This document shows, one piece after another, positions 1-10,455 of a stretch of DNA of 64,000 nt. Numbering within the stretch: the first letter of the stretch is position 1; each line of letters starts with the position of its first letter. Source of the DNA: Symsagittifera roscoffensis (taxonomy: Eukaryota > Xenacoelomorpha > Acoela > Convolutidae); assembly GCF_963678635.1 (NCBI RefSeq), contig NC_087066.1, forward strand, positions 58,422,312 to 58,486,311. Reading direction: 5' to 3'. Made by a program: the position numbers and the translations under genes. The notes below the pieces were generated by a model that saw only the letters and a list, made by a program, of their open reading frames with translations, was not told the DNA's origin and made no database searches.

Positions 1-25
1 AAAAAGATAATTGCAAAATTGCAAA

Positions 26-224
26 ATGTTAGATGGAATCGACAATTCAATAGAAATGTCTCTACGTCTCAATGAGAGTACGGCAAATTTTCAAACAATA
101 CAAAAAAACCAGGTATTGCACGAAGACCAAGATCACGGCGTGAACAACGATCAAACGACAGACCGATCTACCGCATGATAGTACGACGAAAACCGCAACA
201 AATATTTGTATTCAGAATACTTTA
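26..224 (+). pseudogene. Arg-rich leader mini-ORF, frameshifted copy
   Basis: An ATG at 26 opens a short frame whose start resembles the first residues of the intact 77-codon ORF at 46076-46309 on the minus strand (a shared IEM-LRLN core). After a frameshift near 110, the frame ending at the TAG at 222-224 continues the match, with an Arg-rich block (RRPRSRRE) and a C-terminal IFVFRIL against IFIFRIL in the other copy. Protein-level similarity survives although the DNA has diverged, which suggests the peptide was once selected. Its function is unknown; it could be a leader peptide or a first exon joined by splicing to gag or env. Confidence 0.6.
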
Positions 225-663
225 GGCAGTAAAATTAGATTTTAGTTCATTAAGATGAAATTTATTTGAAGAATATCTCTTCACAAACCTACTTGGTGCT
301 TTATAGTCTAGTTTTTACAATAAAAACGACTGATAAAAATGCACAAGTCGTTCCTATCCAAATCTGCATTAAATTAATTTGAAAACTTTTATAAAAAAAC
401 AATTTAATGAATATAAAATTACGAAAACTAGTTAGCAGAAATTCTTAACGTATGTTTTTTTAAATTTAAAAAAAGTTCTGGCCTCTCAAAAAATCACCTT
501 TTTGTCACCCCAGCTTCATCACCTGAAACATAACCAAACTTATTCGAAAAAGCTAATATCATTTAAATTCTAAGTTTCAACATTTTATTTTAACTTAGTT
601 TTAAAATAAAATTTATCAAGGCTTATCTTTGCTTTTTATTAAATCACGTTTCACCTCAAAAAC

Positions 664-689
664 AGATCATCAAGGCTTCACTTGGATCT
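664..689 (+). promoter_or_regulatory. Leader hairpin 1 (bulged stem)
   Basis: AGATC-AT-CAAG / GCTTCA / CTTG-GATCT folds into a nine-pair stem with a two-base AT bulge and a six-base loop. The same bulged stem occurs at 731-756 and twice in the leader of the nested element (45617-45641 and 45692-45717). Conservation of the pairing suggests a structured RNA element in the retroelement transcript, or a paired protein-binding site. Its role is inferred. Confidence 0.6.
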
Positions 690-730
690 TTAACTTAACA
701 TAGAACACATTTTATTTCACTTAAATTATC

Positions 731-756
731 TGATCATCAAGGCCTCTCTTGGATCA
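731..756 (+). promoter_or_regulatory. Leader hairpin 2 (bulged stem)
   Basis: TGATC-AT-CAAG / GCCTCT / CTTG-GATCA has the same bulged design as hairpin 1, with the outer pair changed from A-T to T-A, which keeps pairing. It lies 67 bases downstream of hairpin 1. A weaker partial third copy (ATCAAGGC followed by CTTTG) lies near 617-640. Confidence 0.6.
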
Positions 757-1368
757 AATAGAACAACTTTGTTCGCCCACCTTATAATTCAAAGTGTCTA
801 ACGACTTCAAATGTCGATTCACTCCCCAGCTTTTTTAAAAGACACAGGTATTTAAAAAATGTTTGAAAAACTAACCATTTTAATTAGGGTAAACAGTGAA
901 GAGCTTCGGTTACTCATCCTTCACTTGAGCCCTTCCTGTTAGATGACCCAGGCTGAAACCTTACAATATAAGTAAAATCTAAATAAATTAGCATCTAACG
1001 ATCTATTTTTGTTCTAATTATACCTGAAGCTTGTAGATTGATTTACTATTCTCCAACCCTTGATCACAAATCAATTCCCTAGGTGAGATGAAATAAGTTC
1101 ATCTTATATTAAAACCTAGTCACGAGAAAGTGAAAAATCATTCTAAATTAATTGATATACTTTCTCTCCAATCCGTCAACCACGACAATCTGTGCCTCAG
1201 ATTAAGATAACCACACAAAACCGTAAGAACTAATAGTTTAAGACATAAAACCTCTAATCTCCGAGTATTGCATTCATCATCCTAAACCTTGTGTCAAGAG
1301 ATAATTTAGGCAGTAAGCAAACAATTATGTTACACAATTGTTTAATTAGAAACAAAAGATACGATCTT

Positions 1369-1625
1369 GTAATCACACCGCACAGAAAAACAAAAGGATT
1401 TATCAGATCAAAAGGACAAACACGAAAAAAGACATTAATAGCAAAACAAAAACGAATTGAATAAAGATTTTCAAAAACACATAACGCAGTTTCAGAATCA
1501 GAAACAACAACAAAACAAGAACTTCAGAATCTAAGAGATTCTATAATTAAAAATAACCCGATAGACCAACAGAAAAAGTTTTTTTGACTCAGACTCTACA
1601 TCAACATCATCAATTAAAGTGAATT
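1369..1625 (+). pseudogene. gag N-terminal fragment of copy C
   Basis: The plus-strand translation from 1369 (starting VITPHRKTKG) aligns with the start of the nested element's first gag frame at 45014 (MITPHKQTFG). The shared features are a Lys/Arg-rich stretch, a FSK...NAVSESE block and an acidic Ser-rich segment (SDSTSTSS). An in-frame stop lies after about 30 codons and a frameshift near 1580. The similarity ends near 1620, where sequence of another retroelement begins. This is a truncated, non-functional gag start. Confidence 0.65.
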
Positions 1626-1859
1626 ATCTCAACCTGAAGATCTAGGTGTATGGAGAAAACAATTAAAGGCTTATTTTGCGGATTTACTGATGGCAGAAGC
1701 AAGTCTTGCGAAATATCTTCATGAAGAAGCAATCCAATGTGTGAATTTGCAAAGCAAGGGCGGAGACCACGAACGAAGCATCTTTGGAATCGACGGGATC
1801 AAATTTTCAAGAGTTTTAAAAATCTATTCAGTAGAGTCCGGAAAACACCAACCGATCGA

Positions 1860-2680
1860 TTGGCAACCCCTTTTAACTCTCAAATTAAACCTGTACAGGC
1901 AAAAGATAGAAGATTTTCTTTAAATCTTATTATAGTTGTAAGCGAAGAACTAAAAAGAATGGCGACGAAGATTACATTGAAAAACGCGACGAAGATTGTT
2001 TTATCAGCCCCAATTGTAATAACTAAAAAAAAACACGGCTCGATTAGAGTGAAGTTAGATTCTAAAATGTTAAATGACCGTTTAAAATAATTATCAGATG
2101 CCTTATATTGACAAACTGATAGATAATGTCGCTATTCAAGTTTCGGAAAAATCCAGCAGTACGGTTTGGTTTAGTAATTTAGATCTGAAAAACAAGTATA
2201 GTTATTTTAAACTATGCAAAAAACACAAGCAACCAAAGCAACTTTAAAATAGTGGGCGAAAAAACGACCGGCAAGTATCGATTTTCAACCTGATTTCGTG
2301 AACTAGGTGATTTTCCCAACGAAATTCAAAGAGCCGTGGGCTCCCTCTTGAAGGATGCACTATTCACTAAATATTACAAAGCGGAGTTTTTGAAAGACTC
2401 ACATCCCTAGAGAATTATAAATCAAATGTAAATAGAGTACATTGAAAAAGAAAGGATTTGGCTAGAATTCAGAGTTTCAGAAGCCGGCGTATGATTGTTA
2501 TCGGTAAAAGCCTCGCAATTAAAAATCTCAGCATAACAAAAAATATTTCAAAAACTTGTTCGTTTTTCGGCCCAATAAATCAAAGTATTAGTTTCGTACC
2601 AAACGTTAACACGTTCAAAAAAAAATCAGTATCTCAATGGGATAATAGTCATATAATTGATTTCGAAAAACTGATATAAA
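1860..2680 (+). pseudogene. Gypsy reverse transcriptase remnant (copy D)
   Basis: Translations in shifting frames recover several RT blocks. About 1895-2080 holds the N-terminal part, ending APIVITKKKHGSIRVKLDSK (the family consensus has S-P-I-V...KKDGS). About 2100-2230 holds YIDKLIDN followed by WFSNLDLKN, the first catalytic Asp block. About 2300-2390 holds FPNEIQRAVGSLLKDA. The second catalytic block, normally YLDD, is lost: the position reads YYKAEFL. About 2450-2680 retains the connection region near the RT/RNase H boundary. At least four frame changes are needed, so no enzyme is made. Confidence 0.75.
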
Positions 2681-2712
2681 ATTAAAAACCGCAGAAAACA
2701 GTCACATTGATG

Positions 2713-2816
2713 AAAGGAGACTGTAAACGGATTACTCTCACAGCGGAAGAAAAAAGGAGACTGTAAACTGATGACTGCAAAACGATGACAAAGAAAAAAG
2801 GAGACTGTAAACCGAT
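2713..2816 (+). repeat. Three copies of AAAGGAGACTGTAAAC at about 43-base spacing
   Basis: The 16-mer AAAGGAGACTGTAAAC, followed by a variable GAT context, occurs near 2713, 2755 and 2798. It lies where RNase H coding sequence would be expected after the RT, and no RNase H block is readable here. It looks like a local tandem duplication inside the dead element. Confidence 0.7.
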
Positions 2817-3419
2817 CACGCTCACAGCTCAATCAAAAAAATTTGGCATATTTCATCCAAGGGATCCTAATTTAGTCGAGTAAGCTGTAGATAGACCGTC
2901 AGAGAAAGTACATTCAATTGTTAATAGTATTATCCTATCGGGAGTAGAAAATTCAAGCATTCCGATTGGTCGAGATTTCACAACAAAATCTTTTGCTTCA
3001 AGTAATGCTGCTTTTATCATGTGTTTTGCTCAGTCTATAAAAACCTGCTATACCTCTCACATCAGAGTGGAAAATTGTTCCTCAAAAGATTTTTACCCCT
3101 AGACAATTCGGAATTCAACTTCAGAAGTATTTCATTTTCTGATAAATTTTTATTGTAGTTCATTATGCTTACCAAACAAAAATCTACTCCCAGAAAAAGG
3201 AAGACTATCGGATCAGAAAAAGTCGGCAAAATCTCTGACACCTTAGTAATTATACCAGTGTAACATAATATAACATTTTTTTGAAATTCAAAGATGATAA
3301 CTCATCGACCGAATATGCAATTCCTCTAAACAGATACAAAGCACTTTCAATACTTTCATCGTCACCTTTAGTTCCTGAATATCATTGCTCGAGAAAACTC
3401 TTACAACTTTTTACCAATG

Positions 3420-4330
3420 ACGGAAAAACCATATGGGACCTAATAAAACTATCAAAAGTGGCCGATCACTGGGGATTAACGAAATATACATGAAGAAGTA
3501 CGAGAAGGACTTACATGTGGAAGACGACAATTCCTCTTCATGGAAAACAAACTGTTCGTGCCAGCAGCCGATCTGGGAACATCGCAGTCAGTTTGGCATG
3601 AAGTCGGGAGATATGCCACCATGGGAAGTTGTGTAACCAGTGTTTGAAAGCCGGTAAGAACTTAAAATTTCTGTTAGGATGTGACCACTCGGCGAAACTA
3701 CCAAAAAAATTTGTAGATAGGGAATCAAATTTCACAGGACCGATGACGCTTTTTTTGGGAACAAAGAAATACGTGCTTTCTTGCATCGATCGTCTTCAAG
3801 TTCTGTTATTTCAATTTCAAACTACTTTTGACTTCTTCATGGTTTTCCCAGAAAATTTCAATTTCTGTTATTTCCCAGAGCGACTTCAAATGGATTTCCC
3901 AGAACGACTTCAAATTCTTTCATTTCAAATTTAACCGACCATTGTCATCTTCATGGATGTCCCAGAAATTTTCGACTGCACCATGGGTCATGCGGCATGC
4001 TTCATATCTCAGGGTTTAAAATCATTTTGTGAAAAGTTCAATGTTGAAACCTTTTATTGTACAGTGGGAGATCATAGAGCTAACGGACTTGAAGAAATAA
4101 TTATATATAATATAAAATCTAAACTATTGGCCATGTCGTTCGATTTACCAAAACCTACTCTAAATTCTCCAATCGAGAAAATTATTTGGAACTTGAGAAT
4201 CATGAAACAACCTTCAAAAGAGTTCACCCCCTTCAAGAAACATTTTGATCGAACCGCAAACACCAGAAGCAAAAATCTGATTTTTTTTGATAACTGTTTA
4301 GATAAAGGGAAGTCAATCATTTCGGACTAA
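3420..4330 (+). pseudogene. Gypsy integrase remnant (copy D)
   Basis: About 3630-3690 reads CNQCLKAGKNLKFL, the Cys pair of the H2C2 zinc-binding domain followed by the usual linker. About 3735-3790 reads FTGPMTLFLGTKKYVLSCIDR, the first catalytic Asp region with a frameshift before it. About 3975-4100 reads ACFISQGLKSFCEKFN...YCTVGDHRANGLEE, covering the second Asp region (already eroded) through the catalytic Glu. About 4100-4330 is the C-terminal part of the core. The segment from 4000 to 4330 is open for over 100 codons and is the best-preserved part of this copy. An inserted low-complexity stretch at 3790-3960 splits the core. Confidence 0.78.
3785..3960 (+). repeat. Local imperfect repeats inside the integrase core
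   Basis: The phrases TTTCCCAGA(G/A)CGACTTCAAAT and ATTTCAAATT(T) recur at about 3790-3960, separating two integrase blocks that are adjacent in intact gypsy elements. This looks like a replication-slippage expansion. Confidence 0.55.
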
Positions 4331-4570
4331 CGGGAGAAAAACCGGGAGCTATATGACGGGGTACAAGATTTATACCAGGATGGAGACATAGACACTCTAA
4401 CGGAGTCTGATGATAATCTTCCCCGTGCGGCAAGTCGCAACGACATCTCCACTACTCCTAGCTCAAGAACCAAAAAAGTCTGCAAATCCCCGAAGAATTT
4501 CGCTTCTGGGGGTTACTTTTGTAGAAGGGCGGCTAACAGAAAAAAGGGGAAACATATTTTCACTTGTTGA
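4331..4570 (+). pseudogene. C-terminal tail of gypsy pol (copy D)
   Basis: After the integrase, the plus strand reads an acidic segment (SDDNLPRAASRND) followed by a basic, serine-rich tail (KVCKSPKNFASGGYF) to about 4560. This has the character of the variable tail after integrase in gypsy polyproteins. It is assigned by position and composition; no function is proposed. The 3' LTR expected after it could not be identified. Confidence 0.45.
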
Positions 4571-7295
4571 AAGCCATTTTTTCCTGTCATGTTGGTCGAA
4601 GAAACCGTCCATCGATGTGATTCTGATGATTTGTTCTCGATAATGACGTTCGAGTTTAGTTTTATTCGCAGAATTGTGCTGTTGCAAAATGGTCAAGTGT
4701 TGATAATTTCGCTGCGTTCCCTGTTGATCTTGAGATAACTAAATGATACATTTTACGATGTTGTTTTTCTGGCAGATTTACTGAAAATTGTCAACGAAAA
4801 TTTCGTCGCATTGATCGTCTTGTAGCTGATAGCTGTCTCGAGAACCGTCACTGATGACCGAGGCAGAGTCTATAGGAGGATGGTCAAGTTCGTGTGGTGA
4901 GTCCTGGTGTTGGCGTGTCTGAATTGTTATCGTTTCTTCATCGGTGTCGTTTCGCTGGTTGCTGGTTGATTGAACGTGGGGACATCCTCTTTTCCCACCA
5001 ATCTGATGGGCCGCTGTTTGAGGTGCTGTGTTTTGCTGACTTTTTATATTGTTACGGCATATTTAATTAATAAGTAAAAAATCAAAAAAAGATGAGTGTG
5101 AGAGATATCAGTATGACCAGATTCAACAAAAATAACGCAAAGATTTTTGGCTCAATGGTGAAATTTGCTGTGCTGAGCTTCTGAACACCAAAATAACACC
5201 TGCTAAAAACTCTTGTCTCTATTTAGTATCTCAATATCCTTGAGCTCAAAAATTATAGGGTTGATAATACTTAAATGCAAATTGTTTAGCTAAATGGCTG
5301 TTACTAATTTGATTGTTTTTAATGCGTTCCACTTTCCTTTTTAACAAAGTCGAATTTTTGTAACAAGGTCTAATCAGTTTTGAAAACCACTGAACTCAAT
5401 TTTTTGTTAAAATTTAAATCCCTTCTAGCAAAGTTGAACTTTTTTGTAAAAAAAAAAACATTTTTTTTTGAACACAGAGGGACTCATTTTTAATAAAGTT
5501 CAACGCAATTTTACCAAAATCCAAGTCTTTTGTAACAAAATTTAATTCTTTTTTGAGCACGTTCGAAATCCCTCCAATTTTTTTACGTCCCTTAAATCGT
5601 TACGTGATACTCTCTGATGTTGCCTCTATTTTTGTAGGAACGCTACTTTGTTCTGGCTCTTCTCCTTTTTTCTTTCAAAATGCCTTCAAATTGAAAGAAG
5701 TTTCAATCTTTTTTTTCGCTAGTTTTGCTCCAATGGTGGAGTAATTCAAAGATAAAAAGTATGACAAAGCAAAGTAAGTGCTGATTGAAAAATAAATATG
5801 ACAAGTGGCATTCTAAAGAAATTTGAACTCGCACAGTCAGGAAATCTTTTTCCTCATGTTTGTTCCAGGTCCGTGGTCACTGCTCGAGGATTATAAATTA
5901 GTAAAATAGCCTAAATAAGTAAAACCAGCCAATTTGCGGGAAACTTACATTTGGTTTCTGCACCTCGCTTAGCACGGGCTTAACGAAGAAACAAAAAAGA
6001 TTGAGTGACTTAACTTGCTAAATTTATGCTGAAAATCAAACAGAACTTAATCAAAAAATTAGTTTTAAGCAAATGAAAAAAAAATGGGTTTCTCAGCAAA
6101 ATCAATCTTCTGAATTGTTTTCTAATTTTTTGAAAAATGTTTTTGTTTATGATATAATTGCATTTGCTAAAACTCTTTTAGCATCGTTGCGTGATTTTTT
6201 TTTCACGTCTGCAACAATCATCACGTCTTATGAATTTTTTTTCTCTGTTGACGTTCGGACCAAGCGTAAGGCTACTCAAGGCAATCTTGTTTTGTATCAG
6301 CAGAACATGCTGGTCTAGCTAAATGCAAATTTAAAACATAATTATATTTGGACCTTTTGGCTAATTGCTTTCAAATGCCAGTTTCCCATGGTGAAACAAA
6401 TTGTGTTCAATTTTTCAATTTTTTTTCATGGTGTGTATTTGAAGCCCATTTTTATCCTACGTAGTTGTTTGATATCATGATGACTGTTTTTTTGGGGACA
6501 ATTTCTGTGTCTTAAATTCAAAAATTTTGCTAATGGTCGTAGTTTTCTCTACGAATAAGTCCTGAATCTGATCAGCAAAATAAATAAACTAATCTAACTA
6601 AATGTATAATTTTTCTGGTTTAAATTACCAGTTGCATCTTTTATAATTTTGCAAGAAAAAAGATCCGACAAATTTTTTTGCTATTTTTCTGTCTGAAATG
6701 TTTATAGCGAGTATGCTCGATTGATTCTGCTTTTTTACGTGGTGTATGATGGATGCACTTTGCGCGATTCGTTTTTGAGATTTCGCGCGAATTTATAATG
6801 CGACTTTGTTCAATTTTGGGAGCTTGAGATTTCAACATCGGTGCAAATATAAAATAAAGACGACCCGGTTGTATCGATTTCTTACTTTTTTCCATAGTAA
6901 CTGTACTGTATTTATATGATTTTTGGTAAAAACATGAAAATATTTTGGAATATGACAAACTGAATCCAATTTATCCGGACAGTTTAATTTCTGTGACATT
7001 CCACACCATGTGCGCTTGGTAAACAGAAACACGTAGTATGAAACTCTTTGCATGAAAAAAAAATTAAAGAGAAACATTTTGCTTGAAATCTTGATTCAGT
7101 GTTATACTAGTAGATCTTTGTCACTTCTGTTGATTTTTGTGGGCACGAAAATTTCAGCATTGTTCTTTATTTTTTTAACGCTTGTATTGCGTGTGTCTAG
7201 AAGAGAAGTTACAAAACACAAGAGTTGCGGTTTCGTTGCAACCGTGGTAACTATTTCTTTAGTTAATCTGCAACTTAAACAAACACAACTGCAAA
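4571..7295. other. Non-coding stretch, no gene recognised
   Basis: No reading frame here resembles a known family. 4600-5040 is less AT-rich than what follows and may hold the 3' LTR of copy D, but no partner was found. About 5330-5560 has loosely repeated phrases built on TTTTTAACAAAGT(C/T)GAA and homopolymeric T and A runs. 6640-7080 has short overlapping frames on the minus strand that look like chance. The last 240 bases precede the LicD-like gene and should contain its promoter; no clear TATA box was assigned. Confidence 0.6.
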
Positions 7296-8273
7296 ATGGC
7301 ATTTCACCGAAAAATAATGCGTTGTTTTTCAATTCGAGGAATAATTCTAGTTATCATACTCATTAAAATAATTCTGGTATTCATCGGATATTTGTCAAGT
7401 AACGTTATTAACAATATCCAAACCAAAGAAAACTCGAATACGGAGCCTTCGAAAAAGTTAAGTCCTATAGCCAAACTTTGCCACCCTATTGGAATAGACT
7501 GTTATCCGAACTTAGCCGAACTGTTCCCGCTTCCTAGAGGTGAAAGCATCTATATTCCGAGAAAGATGAAGAAAAAAGACTATGACACATTAATGCGCTT
7601 GTTAAATCTAACAATTACATTGTTTGAGCAAAACGACATTGCTTATAGTGTCGATAGCGCGGGGCTTATTGGCTCCTATGTCATGCATGACATTTTACCA
7701 TGGGACGATCACCTTGGTATCCTTATTCACAATAATAGTAAAAATAGATTAATCGAGCTGACTAAAAAGGGCGACCATTTTGGAATCCAGGGCATTGAAA
7801 ATGTTCATCAGCCTGCAAAACCTCTGAAACTATTCTTCAAAAACTCACCCCAAGCTGGAAGTTTTCCGTGGCGATGGCCATTTTTTGACATTGAAAGTTA
7901 CGTAATCGATGGCGATTATATCAAAATACCAGGGCGAGGTGAGCAAAGTCTATACATGCACCGCGATTGGTATTTCCCCACTTACCTGCGACCTTTAGGC
8001 CCGAATTGGATCAAAGTGCCTCGTAATCTACCAGGGTACTTGCGATCACTAAAACAGTTCACTTGCAAGACTGGTCGCTGGGACCACCAAACCGAATCAC
8101 TTCAACAAGTTCGAGAAGCCGATTGCGACTTATTAACGCCTTTCTATCCGTTTGTGAAGAGAACTCCTTTCGCCAATATTACTAAAGAGACGCTAGTTTT
8201 GAATGGGACTGAATATTACAACATACTAGTGAATGATCCATACACCGAACCTCAGTCAAAACTAGGATGGTAA
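7296..8273 (+). CDS. LicD/fukutin-related type II membrane protein, probable nucleotidyl/phospho-sugar transferase
   Basis: A 325-residue intact, intronless frame. Residues 1-15 are basic, 16-32 form one hydrophobic segment, and the rest would be lumenal, giving a Golgi/ER type II topology. The catalytic-type region (about 95-145) includes GSYVMHDILPWDDHLGILI, matching the LicD (PF04991) block around its metal-binding acidic motif. FPWRWPFFDIES (190-201) and a Trp/Tyr-rich segment (about 220-250) follow, as in animal relatives. Sequons lie at N104, N146, N294 and N303. The ATG at 7296 has a good context (AAAATGG) and sits just before the anchor. Family members transfer phosphorylated groups onto glycans; the substrate here is unknown. 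The acidic motif reads DDHLG where relatives usually have DDDLD or DDDID, so activity may be reduced or changed. This is the only convincing host gene in the window. Confidence 0.85.
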   Translation: MAFHRKIMRCFSIRGIILVIILIKIILVFIGYLSSNVINNIQTKENSNTEPSKKLSPIAKLCHPIGIDCYPNLAELFPLPRGESIYIPRKMKKKDYDTLMRLLNLTITLFEQNDIAYSVDSAGLIGSYVMHDILPWDDHLGILIHNNSKNRLIELTKKGDHFGIQGIENVHQPAKPLKLFFKNSPQAGSFPWRWPFFDIESYVIDGDYIKIPGRGEQSLYMHRDWYFPTYLRPLGPNWIKVPRNLPGYLRSLKQFTCKTGRWDHQTESLQQVREADCDLLTPFYPFVKRTPFANITKETLVLNGTEYYNILVNDPYTEPQSKLGW

Positions 8274-8382
8274 AAGTGGCTTCAGCTTTTTTGCTTATAT
8301 TTGTTGCTTAATAATAGTTTTATAAGGTGTTTGGGTTGAAGATTTTTGTTTTTCAAATATTTGTTTGATGTTGTTTAAACTT

Positions 8383-8388
8383 AATAAA
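8383..8388 (+). terminator. Polyadenylation signal AATAAA of the LicD-like gene
   Basis: A canonical AATAAA lies about 110 bases after the stop codon at 8271-8273, followed by a T-rich stretch (8395-8450), as expected for a short 3' UTR. Confidence 0.55.
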
Positions 8389-8854
8389 CTGTCCTATTTT
8401 GAGTTTCTGATTGTCAAGCGTTATTCAATCCGATGATGTTTTTTCCTGTAATTAAAATCTCTGACAAAATTGTTTTCCGATTCAAGTGATGTATTTTCGC
8501 CCGAGGCATGCATTGGGGACAGTGCTACTACTGTCACATTATCAATTAGTTGAAGTCAACTTTATTTAGGGCTTGAAAAATGTTGTTTTTTTTGGTTAAA
8601 GTAATATTGACTCAGTTTTTGTCAGATACGCTTCCGGAAAATGTTTTTTTTTTCGAAGTGAACTGAAATACTGTTAATAAATGTAAAAATCAAATGTCAA
8701 TTCTCTCAATCTGTGTTTGTTTCTAGATTAATAGTTTCATGTACATTACTTCTTGTAAAATTGAAAGACGATTGATGGAGCGTTTTGTGATTCTTGCAAC
8801 CATTTAATTAGCTAATTGTTTTGGTTTAGTTTCAGTAGCGGATATAAAGTGAGG

Positions 8855-9102
8855 CGACCCTCTGAACACCCAAAGGCTATATTGAGTCCCCTGTTGGTAC
8901 AATATTGAGTCATCCGTTGTTGTCTGACCGACTCTAAAAATTTTCTAAAGGTGCCGCGCCAAGATTTACTAAAAATGACAGGGGAGCGGGCACTGAAAAA
9001 ACGAAATTTTTGGTCAAAACTTTCCAAAAAGTGCCTAAAAACGTAATATTTAGTCTGTTTTCTCAAAAACGTGTTTGCTTAAACAAACTCTTTAAAGTGA
9101 TT
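8855..9102 (+). repeat. Dispersed repeat, copy 1
   Basis: This aligns by eye with 17558-17825. Shared phrases in order are CCCTCT, CTGACCGA, TAAAAA/TAAAAC, AAAGGTGCC, a GCAC..AAAAAA run, TGGTCAAAACTTTCCAAAAA (TGATCAAACCTTTCCAAAAA in copy 2) and CTTT(TT)TAAAGT. Neither copy has an open frame of note. This is probably a non-autonomous element or an LTR remnant. Confidence 0.6.
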
Positions 9103-9940
9103 TGCGATAGCTCAGAACCAGCGACGAATAAAAGCGACAAAGTTTTTCAGATTCGCCCCTGTTTAGAATCATGTTTCGTTTCAGAAATGGTTTGCGGTCG
9201 TTTTTTCGTTCAAATTTCAACATGTTTTTTTTTTAATTTCAAGTAAGTTGTCTCAAAATTCATCTTCTCAAGAGCTCTTCCTGCGCAGCTTGTTAAATGA
9301 AATAGTCTGTAGGCAAAAGGAGAACAAAAATTGCGAAGCCAGAAAATAGAGAACTTTTTCTGGCGTTAATTTAACACCAAAACTGAAAATGGCGACATTT
9401 AAAAACTTCAGGTTGAGTAACAAAACAGGTTGTACCAACTTTGGAATATTTATCAAAATTAGGTAACAAAAGATATTGCACCAATATTTAGGGGATGAAA
9501 AATTTCCCAACTAGGCACAAAAATTTGCTTTGTAAATTCAGGCATACTTTCAAGGAGGTCAGTTTGATTTGACCAAGCATAGAATATGATGATTTCTTGC
9601 AAATACATTCTTCAAAGTCGAACAATTTTTTTCCCTTGTTCAATTTTGTTGACATGTTTCTTTATGTTTCAGAATGAACTGACATTTAACTCATTTTGAC
9701 CTTGCTCATGTCGACCATTATTTTTCTCGCTTGTCGAAATCTGTTGCTATCATAACACATTATTGTTCCGACTTTTGAAGAAAGTAAGGATTGACAAGCT
9801 CGCAAATTCGGGGTAAAATTTTTATTCAGACTATTTCTTCTACAAAACACTGGTTAACTCGAGAGTTAACCTCTTGATCTAAATGCAGTCAGTCGAGTTT
9901 GCACTACATTGTAGTAATCTGCTCGAGAAAACGAGCGGCG

Positions 9941-10372
9941 GTGACAACATTGGGGGCGGCAATGAACGATTCCATTACTAAAGAGGGGAGAAAAAGGGGG
10001 GAGTAGCAAGAAAGGGAGAAAGAATAAAAAGAGATTTTCAAACTTTATGAAAACTCGTGTGCCCAGGGAGAAGGCAGACCTGTAGGTCTAAAGACTCAAA
10101 TTAGTTTCAGTTTCAGTATTTAAATTTTCAACCTGCGTTTCAAAATTACTGTGTAACAGGGATTGTCACATAAATAGTTTATATTATTGAGTTCATATCT
10201 TGGTGTTGACCTTCATGTCTGTTGCCTGTCATTTTTGATGCCTGTCAAGAGCCAAAGCTCGAGTAGGATGGTGCTAAAACAGTAAACATGTTTAAATCTA
10301 TCATACAGACACTAATTAATTTGGATTCGTCTTGATTTTACTTAATCGAGTTTACATTTTTCACACTGTACA
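9941..10372 (+). repeat. 5' LTR of the GC-rich gypsy element
   Basis: Aligns with 15470-15890: TGACAACATTGGGGGCGGCAAT against TGACAAAAAATTGGGCGGTAAT at the start, then GCCCAGGGAGAAGGCAGACCTG, TGTAACAGGGATTGTCACATA, TTATTGAGTTC and, at the end, ATTTTTCACACTGTACA. Boundaries are approximate because the left end lacks a clear TG and duplication. Confidence 0.7.
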
Positions 10373-10455
10373 GCCAACAGGAAATGGTGTCGGGGGGGGG
10401 GGGTGGTGATAAAGGGATAACGGCGTTTTGACTGAGCCCCAGTGTCAAACCCCCA

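Larger units (their letters stand above)
1..1625 (+). mobile_element. 5' leader and gag start of a truncated envelope-bearing Ty3/gypsy element (copy C)
   Basis: Read on the plus strand, this stretch matches the minus strand of the nested 18.8-kb element from about 46330 down to about 44780. The order is the same: a short Arg-rich reading frame, an AT-rich leader with two hairpins, a conserved block around 890-960 (counterpart about 45400-45480), and then the start of gag. The match stops near 1620-1630, where the pol of another gypsy lineage begins. The copy starts at or before the window edge, so no LTR is visible. It carries frameshifts and stops and is inactive. Confidence 0.8.
1626..4570 (+). 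mobile_element. Decayed pol of a second Ty3/gypsy lineage (copy D)
   Basis: Reverse transcriptase, integrase and C-terminal tail segments follow in normal gypsy order on the plus strand, broken by many stops and frameshifts. No LTR pair was found. The RT block wording (WFSNLDLKN) is the non-errantivirus gypsy type and differs from the RT of the nested 18.8-kb element, so this is a separate lineage. Its relation to the minus-strand copy at 18808-21990 is likely because the RT blocks match in wording, but this was not measured. Confidence 0.75.
8274..9940. other. Intergenic stretch, no gene recognised
   Basis: Apart from the poly(A) signal at 8383 and a dispersed repeat at 8855-9102, nothing coding was recognised. 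Frames such as 8812-9066 minus and 9268-9510 minus lack any family feature. 9840-9940 holds an inverted pair around GTTAACTCGAGAGTTAAC just before the GC-rich gypsy element. Confidence 0.6.

Noticed and set aside
7052-7366. 104-codon plus-strand frame overlapping the LicD-like gene start
   Set aside because: It ends inside the gene in another frame, and has hydrophobic low-complexity sequence without a family; probably chance, within the promoter/5' UTR.
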